In this document: positions 1 to 4,199 of the stretch, one piece after another
Position numbering within the stretch: position 1 is the stretch's first letter
Layout: each line of letters begins with the position of its first letter
NCBI GenBank assembly: GCA_027047735.1
Contig: JALTUD010000217.1
Location: 1 to 6,850 of the forward strand
Source of the DNA: Flavobacteriales bacterium
Lineage (GTDB): Bacteria; Bacteroidota; Bacteroidia; Flavobacteriales_D; Parvicellaceae
Reading direction: 5' to 3'
DNA length: 6,850 bases
Translations under genes and position numbers: made by a program
Notes under the pieces: model-generated
What the model saw: only the letters and a program-made list of their open reading frames with translations
Database searches by the model: none
Told to the model about the DNA's origin: nothing

Positions 1-4
1 CATG

Positions 5-156
5 CGTTAGGGATAGAACGGCGTGTTTGAGCTCTTTTTTTGCTTGCTTGCTGTTTGCAAGCAAAAAAAAGCGAGTAGTGATAGCCCGACCATTACAGCG
101 TTAAAAAGTGGTGTAGTGCAACGAAACTACTTTTTTATGCTGTAATGGGAACGCCC
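5..156 (+). repeat. Modular structured intergenic repeat, copy A (three conserved boxes, two variable hairpins)
   Basis: Seen: an outer box at 5-30 (begins CGTTAGGGATAGAACGG), hairpin 1, a middle box GAGTAGTGATAGCCCGACC at 73-91, hairpin 2, and an inner box GGGAACGCCC at 147-156. All three boxes recur exactly, in the same order, on the other strand at 3778-3926. Hairpin 1 pairs 35-47 with 57-69 (13 bp), and a short CTC/GAG pairing at 32-34/73-75 can extend its base. Hairpin 2 pairs 90-112 with 126-148, with one mismatch and two G-T pairs. The stem sequences differ from copy B but are complementary in both. GGCGT (20-24) could pair with ACGCC (151-155) and close a three-way junction; this is inference, because both sides are invariant. 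The element lies immediately downstream of the 156-2087 gene and is antisense to it. It may be a mobile palindromic element, a structured RNA family (Rfam Flavo-1 is one candidate to test) or a 3'-end element. Confidence 0.85.
90..148 (-). terminator. Possible terminator or 3'-stabilising hairpin after the TPR/PD40/SPOR gene
   Basis: This is hairpin 2 of repeat copy A. Read on the minus strand it begins 8 nt after the stop codon at 156-158. The stem is about 22 pairs over 23 positions (90-112 with 126-148), with one T-T mismatch (102/136) and a 13-nt loop. A competing inner pairing joins 113-117 (GTAGT) with 126-130 (ACTAC). No T-tract follows directly: on the minus strand the next T-run (63-70) comes about 20 nt further on. 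A classical intrinsic terminator is therefore not proven. The position and stem strength make a role in 3'-end formation or transcript protection reasonable. Confidence 0.35.
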
Positions 157-2087
157 TAAAATTTATATACGCCTTTTTCTATTAGCTTATTCAGACTGGT
201 TCTTTCGCCTTTGTAGAATACAAGTATGAACGCATCTTTGTCGCCTACTTTTCTTGCTTTATCTACTACTTTTTGTGCTTTTTCAAAAGTTTCGTAATTT
301 CCTAATCTAAAACGAGTTATTCCATCGGTTGACTGTACTTTGGTTAACTTTCCGAACTTTTTCCATCGTTTGGTGTTGAAATTATCGGGATTCATAAATG
401 CTCCTACTTGCACTTGAAAATAAACGTCCTCTACAGGTTGTTTGCCGTAACGCTCTACAAATAAATCGAAATTTTCTCGAACAGATAAGTCCATTTTGGG
501 TTTGGAAGTTGTATTGCGTTCATCTTCTATGATAAAGATTATATCTTCTATATGCTCTGTATATTCCGTTTGATTACGAGTGTCAATGGTGATTGTTTTG
601 CTGGTTTCCGCATCAAGTTTGAAGGTAATTTCATATTCTTCGCCCAAATTCAAATAAAACTGATATTTCCCAGCCTCGGCATCCGAACGAAATGAGCCTC
701 TGTCCTCTCCTGCTTTGTTTTTCACCGTAATGATACAGTTTTCCGGTATAATATTTCCTTTTACTAACACCACGGGCTTACTGTGCAAGACTTCACTCGC
801 ATCTACTTCATAAATATCTGACTGCCCTTTTCCGCCGGGACGAGTAGATGAAAAATAGGCATTTCCTCCCCCTGTTACAAAGAAAAATAGATCATGAGCC
901 GTAGTATTGAGCGGATAACCGATATTTCTTGGTTTTAAATATTCTCCTTCCCCTACAATTCTGGATTCAAAAATATCGAATCCTCCCATGGAATTATGTC
1001 CCTTGGAACAGAAGTTAAAACTTATTCCGTCTGAATAAATGAACGGGGAATCATCATCGTATTTTGTATTGATTGTTTCGCCCATATTTTTGGGTTCACT
1101 CCATTCACCATTAGGTAATTTATGAATAATATACAAATCGACTCCTCCAATTCCTCCGGGTCTGTCGCTTGAGAAAATAGCTGTTTTTCCGTTAGGCGAT
1201 ACACTGATACTTCCCTCCCAATACTCGGAATTTACAGGCAATTCCTCCATTTCACTCCATCCGTCTTTGGTTTTCTTTACAAAAAATAAATCTCCTGAAC
1301 TGAATTTTGTGTCTCTGTAAATATATAAAATCTGTCCATCGGAAGACATAGCTACCGTAGCTTCGTTTCTTTTTGAATTTATTTCTCCTTTTATGGGTTG
1401 TGGCAAATCCCATTTTCCATTGTATTTTCGGGTGATAAACACATCTTCATAATATTTACCGTCCCCTGTTTCTTCCGAAAATTCATTCATTCTTCCTCCG
1501 GTACTTCGCACTCCTCTGTAGGTGAACGCCATCATGGTTTCATCGGCATTTAAAACGGGGCTATATTCGTTGTTTATTGAATTTATCGGCTGACCTAAAT
1601 TTTTGATTTCCAAATCTAATTTATTAGCCATTAATTCCTTTCCGTTTTTGCATTGTTCTATCAAGTGCGGTATTTCTTTTTTTAATTCCTCATCGGTGCT
1701 TTTATCATTTTGAACTATTGTAAAAAGTTCTATAGCTTTATCAAATTCGTAATTTAAGGCGTGGGCTCTGGCTAAATAGAAGTTATAATTTTTCGGCTTT
1801 TTTTTGTTGCCCTGCAATGATTTGAAATCTTCTAAAGCTTGTACGGCATCATTCAATTCTAAATTACAGATTCCTTTTTTAAACTTGTATTCGCTAACCT
1901 TAGGAAAATCACTTGCTAGTTGTGCATACAACGGCAGGGCATCAAAATAATCTTTTATAGAAAAAAAATGTTCTGCATCGGTAAAGTTATACTCTTTCCC
2001 TCTTGATTGGTATTGAGCATAGACAGTAAATTGAACACTATATAAAACGATAAAGGTAATCAAAATTTTACTTTGAAATAGAGTCAT
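156..2087 (-). CDS. Exported TPR, PD40 beta-propeller and SPOR-domain envelope protein
   Basis: This is a 643-residue protein. Residues 1-24 look like a Sec signal peptide (cut near VYA/QYQ), with no lipobox cysteine. Residues about 35-125 are helical with TPR character. Residues about 175-428 hold PD40-type propeller blades, including SPNGKTAIFSSDRPGG (297-312), YSDGISFNFCSKG (351-363) and NAYFSSTRPGG (409-419). Residues about 436-502 look like a beta-sandwich. Residues about 553-628 resemble a SPOR domain (YFQVQVGAF near 556-564, RFRLGNYETFEKAQ near 592-605), a fold that binds denuded peptidoglycan in characterised proteins. The TPR-PD40 layout is common in Bacteroidota OmpA-family envelope proteins such as PorE of type IX secretion, but here a SPOR-like region replaces the OmpA domain. 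The likely location is the periplasm, linking an outer-membrane partner to peptidoglycan (inference). It follows the RemB-like gene by 92 bp in the same direction. The start is supported by the signal peptide and an upstream -7 box. The TAG stop overlaps the inner box of repeat copy A. The specific function is unknown. Confidence 0.9.
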   Translation of the reverse strand: MTLFQSKILITFIVLYSVQFTVYAQYQSRGKEYNFTDAEHFFSIKDYFDALPLYAQLASDFPKVSEYKFKKGICNLELNDAVQALEDFKSLQGNKKKPKNYNFYLARAHALNYEFDKAIELFTIVQNDKSTDEELKKEIPHLIEQCKNGKELMANKLDLEIKNLGQPINSINNEYSPVLNADETMMAFTYRGVRSTGGRMNEFSEETGDGKYYEDVFITRKYNGKWDLPQPIKGEINSKRNEATVAMSSDGQILYIYRDTKFSSGDLFFVKKTKDGWSEMEELPVNSEYWEGSISVSPNGKTAIFSSDRPGGIGGVDLYIIHKLPNGEWSEPKNMGETINTKYDDDSPFIYSDGISFNFCSKGHNSMGGFDIFESRIVGEGEYLKPRNIGYPLNTTAHDLFFFVTGGGNAYFSSTRPGGKGQSDIYEVDASEVLHSKPVVLVKGNIIPENCIITVKNKAGEDRGSFRSDAEAGKYQFYLNLGEEYEITFKLDAETSKTITIDTRNQTEYTEHIEDIIFIIEDERNTTSKPKMDLSVRENFDLFVERYGKQPVEDVYFQVQVGAFMNPDNFNTKRWKKFGKLTKVQSTDGITRFRLGNYETFEKAQKVVDKARKVGDKDAFILVFYKGERTSLNKLIEKGVYKF

Positions 2088-2109
2088 TTTTTCTTATTTT
2101 AATAAAATT

Positions 2110-2117
2110 CAAAGGTA
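2110..2117 (-). promoter_or_regulatory. Candidate Bacteroidota -7 promoter box (TAnnTTTG) for the TPR/PD40/SPOR gene
   Basis: The minus strand reads TACCTTTG, a perfect match to the TAnnTTTG -7 consensus of Bacteroidota primary-sigma promoters. It lies 22 nt before the start codon at 2087, which would give a short AT-rich leader of roughly 15-20 nt. I found no TTG -33 element at the expected spacing, so half of the usual signal is missing. The rest of the 2088-2179 gap is AT-rich and shows no hairpin terminator for the upstream gene. Co-transcription with the 2180-3763 gene plus an internal promoter is therefore possible. Confidence 0.45.
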
Positions 2118-2179
2118 AACAAGCATTAAATATTGTTTTTAATATATCGGTAATTAACTATAATTTAACACACTTACTT

Positions 2180-3763
2180 TTACATATCATAGTAATAATT
2201 ATTCAAATTGGTGCGAAATCCGATTTGCCAGAATGATTCAAATTTTAATATCGGATTTTCGCTTAACGAAGAGGTTACCAACTCATTTCTATAATTATAT
2301 TTACTAAACAATTGCATATTGGTTTTTCGGTTAAACAAATAGCCTACTTCTATTCCCGAATAATTTACTTTACTACGGAAAATCCCCTCTTGCGGTAAAT
2401 CATTCGCCAATAAAACATTTGTTCCTAATCCTGCTGACGAGTAATATTTTTTTGAATAGAATAAGGTTTCAAAATTCACAAAATAACGTTCCTTTTCAAA
2501 GTGAGCCAACACTAAAAACTCATTAAAGCCTGCTCCCAACGGATGAGCCAATTCCTGATTATCATGTGTATAATTTTCAAGCAATCCACTTGTTGACCGC
2601 GTGTAAGCAAAATCCGAAACCGTATTATATTCTATCTGTACCCAAGAGTTCTTTAGTCCTTTTATACGCAACCACTTCCCTCCTATCTGAAAACCGTTTT
2701 TATTGACATCGTCTTGCATATATTGTCCGTAAATCACAAGTTGTTTAAACAATGAAACTTTAACGTTTACTCCTAACAAACTGTTATTTACCCCATTCAA
2801 TCCATTTAGTAAGGTTGGCACACCAATTACCGGCAAATAAAAATCATAAGGCAAAGCCACCATTCCTTTATTTTCTTCATAGTTTTTGTAAATTGCTCCT
2901 TCAAACAAACCTATTTGCAAATGAGAATTAACCGCATAAGATAAATAATGAAAAGCACCTGCTTTTCGCTTAAATAACGCTTCTGCCGAATGAGTTGCAG
3001 GTATTCTAATTCTATTTTGCATCCACGTATTCAAACTTTGATAGTGTAATTTCCCTTTAAACAAACGCAACGACAAATTAAAAAACGGAACAGGACTCAT
3101 ATTGTCCGACAACAAAAGCGAACGATAACCATCACCAATAAAATGCTTTCCCCTACCAAACTGCAAGTTCACTTGTTTTGAAGGCGAAAAACTAGCCACA
3201 CCGCTCGACATAGTTGCATCGTACCCTCTTCCTTTAAAAGGTTTAGAACGTCCAATTCCCAAAGAAGTTTGTTTTGCACCGGCTATGCTATCCAAATAAA
3301 CAGGATAAAACTGTTGGGTTTCATAAACTCTGGTTTCAAACGAAAAATTACGTGTAATATCTCCCGCCACACGGACTCCCCTAACATTCGACGATATTTT
3401 AAGCAAGGTGTCTTCTACACGCGTTTTTCCATACGTGAAATTAAACAGCGGGTCAGCAACCAAACGTACATCTTTCTCCTCTACCGAAAGCAAATTTTTC
3501 TGAAACAGTTTTTCCGTAAACGCATAGTAATACTTCCCCGTATCGTTATAAACCGGTGCGTAAAACGTAGGCGAAACAAACGTTTGAACCGAAGGTCGAA
3601 CCGCCGAATGAAAATATGCTCCACTATCAGAAGACAAAACCTGCATCTCCAATTGTTGCGTCAAATTATAATTCATCGGCAAATTCAAATGTTGAGCATA
3701 CGTCATCTCTCCACAAAAAATCGTAGCAAAAAGAACAAGGAAAAAGCTTCTATTTAAACGCAT
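2180..3763 (-). CDS. remB: RemB/Wzi-like outer-membrane beta-barrel protein (gliding or capsule associated)
   Basis: This is a 527-residue protein with a signal peptide at 1-23 (cut near TYA/QHL). The hydrophobic core contains Cys17, but there is no proper lipobox. The mature part alternates short amphipathic strands and polar turns and is rich in Tyr, Phe and Asn, as expected for an outer-membrane barrel. The most telling stretch is residues 202-226: FGRGKHFIGDGYRSLLLSDN followed by MSPVPF. I associate this with the Wzi capsule-assembly family and with flavobacterial proteins annotated RemB. Residues 169-179 (GIGRSKPFKGR) and 363-382 also fit barrel strands. Wzi proteins hold capsular polysaccharide at the cell surface; RemB was named for a gliding phenotype in Flavobacterium johnsoniae. 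The last residues (NNYYYDM) do not end in the aromatic residue usual for barrels, although Tyr is close. There is no clear Shine-Dalgarno sequence, and the leader is AATAATAAGAATT. Repeat copy B ends 14 nt before the start codon. The family call comes from motif recall only; the gene name is less certain than the barrel class. Confidence 0.72.
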   Translation of the reverse strand: MRLNRSFFLVLFATIFCGEMTYAQHLNLPMNYNLTQQLEMQVLSSDSGAYFHSAVRPSVQTFVSPTFYAPVYNDTGKYYYAFTEKLFQKNLLSVEEKDVRLVADPLFNFTYGKTRVEDTLLKISSNVRGVRVAGDITRNFSFETRVYETQQFYPVYLDSIAGAKQTSLGIGRSKPFKGRGYDATMSSGVASFSPSKQVNLQFGRGKHFIGDGYRSLLLSDNMSPVPFFNLSLRLFKGKLHYQSLNTWMQNRIRIPATHSAEALFKRKAGAFHYLSYAVNSHLQIGLFEGAIYKNYEENKGMVALPYDFYLPVIGVPTLLNGLNGVNNSLLGVNVKVSLFKQLVIYGQYMQDDVNKNGFQIGGKWLRIKGLKNSWVQIEYNTVSDFAYTRSTSGLLENYTHDNQELAHPLGAGFNEFLVLAHFEKERYFVNFETLFYSKKYYSSAGLGTNVLLANDLPQEGIFRSKVNYSGIEVGYLFNRKTNMQLFSKYNYRNELVTSSLSENPILKFESFWQIGFRTNLNNYYYDM

Positions 3764-3777
3764 AATTCTTATTATTT

Positions 3778-3926
3778 GGGCGTTCCCCTCATTTGCTAAA
3801 GATACATATCGCTCACGCGAAACGTATCTTTAGAAAATGAGGGTCGGGCTATCACTACTCACTCTTTTGGTTTGCATATATGCAACAAACCAAAAGGAGT
3901 TCAAACACGCCGTTCTATCCCTAACG
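3778..3926 (-). repeat. Modular structured intergenic repeat, copy B (inverted relative to copy A)
   Basis: On the minus strand the order is outer box (3926-3901, identical over 26 nt to 5-30), hairpin 1, middle box (3860-3842, identical over 19 nt to 73-91), hairpin 2 and inner box (3787-3778, identical to 147-156). Hairpin 1 pairs ACTC and TTTTGGTTTG (3861-3874) with CAAACCAAAA and GAGT (3886-3900), with G3896 bulged. Hairpin 2 pairs 3786-3805 with 3824-3843 (19 bp, one G-A mismatch, 18-nt loop). Neither stem matches copy A in sequence. In this orientation the element would lie in the 5' leader of the RemB-like gene, ending 14 nt before its start codon, so it could affect translation or transcript stability if transcribed from upstream (inference). 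Confidence 0.85.
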
Positions 3927-4076
3927 TGGAATGAAATAAGTGCAATAAAGTGGAATTTGTAGTTCTCAGACGATGAATATTTTCTTTGCATAGCCCCAGC
4001 TATGGAAATAAAATATGAAGAAGTATGAGGGCGACAAAAACGCTTTATGTGCTTACTTTCATTTCATGTTAGGGAT
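3917..4076. repeat. 160-nt full-length imperfect palindrome with GTTAGGGAT ends (possible MITE-like element)
   Basis: Two arms of exactly 78 nt (3917-3994 and 3999-4076) flank a CCCA loop at 3995-3998. The outermost 9 bp are perfect (ATCCCTAAC at 3917-3925, GTTAGGGAT at 4068-4076), as are the innermost 6 (CATAGC, GCTATG). The inner 18 bp (3977-3994 with 3999-4016) contain two mismatches. The middle pairs imperfectly with short slips, for example ATAAAG with CTTTAT and CTCA with TGAG. By eye most positions pair once G-T wobbles are allowed. There is no coding capacity. The left end overlaps the outer box of repeat copy B. The shape suits a non-autonomous palindromic element or a long RNA hairpin; no transposase or target-site duplication is visible. 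Confidence 0.8.
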
Positions 4077-4088
4077 AAAATCCCTAAC
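4068..4088. repeat. Short perfect inverted repeat of the GTTAGGGAT end motif
   Basis: GTTAGGGAT (4068-4076) and ATCCCTAAC (4080-4088) face each other across AAA, giving a perfect 9-bp hairpin. The left arm is also the right end of the 160-nt palindrome. Both arms match the tip of the outer box of repeats A and B, and the G at 4089 extends the right arm by one base of that box. No further outer-box sequence follows on either side. It may be a junction between two elements or a remnant left after loss of one. Confidence 0.75.
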
Positions 4089-4107
4089 GCGAGACTAATC
4101 TTTTTTC

Positions 4108-4140
4108 AGACCTAGTAGGTTTTCAAAACCTACTAGGTCT
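4108..4140. repeat. Perfect 33-nt palindrome downstream of valS, possible bidirectional terminator or dispersed repeat
   Basis: AGACCTAGTAGGTTTT (4108-4123) and its exact complement (4125-4140) flank a single central C, giving 16 perfect pairs, of which a transcript could form about 14 with a small loop. It lies 59 nt past the valS stop. On the minus strand no T-tract follows (the next bases are GAAAAAAG); a T6 run at 4101-4106 precedes it on the plus strand. From memory, very similar ACCTAGTAGGT-type palindromes are dispersed in flavobacterial genomes, but this cannot be verified here. A termination role for valS is possible without a classical U-tract. Confidence 0.7.
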
Positions 4141-4199
4141 CAGTGAAATGAGCGGTAAGAAAATGAATTTTAGTTTTCTCACACCAAAAAATATCAGCC

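Larger units (their letters stand above)
3764..4199. other. Gene-free, hairpin-rich intergenic block between valS and the RemB-like gene
   Basis: These 436 bp hold no plausible gene. From left to right there is a 14-nt AT-rich leader for the RemB-like gene (3764-3777), repeat copy B (3778-3926), a 160-nt palindrome (3917-4076), a GTTAGGGAT mini-hairpin (4068-4088), a perfect 33-nt palindrome (4108-4140) and an AT-rich stretch (4141-4199). The last stretch has only a weak AGAAAA/TTTTCT hairpin (4158-4163 with 4174-4179), some 20 nt past the valS stop. I found no perfect TAnnTTTG box on the minus strand, so the promoter of the RemB-like gene is not evident. Confidence 0.85.

Noticed and set aside
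1022..1204. A 60-codon minus-strand frame inside the TPR/PD40/SPOR gene
   Set aside because: It is an out-of-frame shadow of the propeller-coding region with no supporting feature.
3269..3757. A 162-codon open frame on the plus strand
   Set aside because: It lies fully antisense to the RemB-like gene, and its translation is basic and low-complexity with no recognisable domain or start context. The opposite frame has a signal peptide and family motifs.
3797..3804. TATCTTTA (minus) as a -7 promoter box for the RemB-like gene
   Set aside because: The final G of TAnnTTTG is missing, no TTG lies at -33 spacing, and the sequence is part of the hairpin 2 stem, which explains it better.
3778..4140. 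CRISPR array
   Set aside because: The repeats are inverted and hairpin-forming, not regularly spaced direct repeats with unique spacers. No cas gene is present.
3764..4199. tRNA, T-box or riboswitch leader associated with valS
   Set aside because: The region is downstream of valS, not upstream. I see no tRNA arms, CCA end or T-box motif, and only 17 nt of the real valS leader are in the window.
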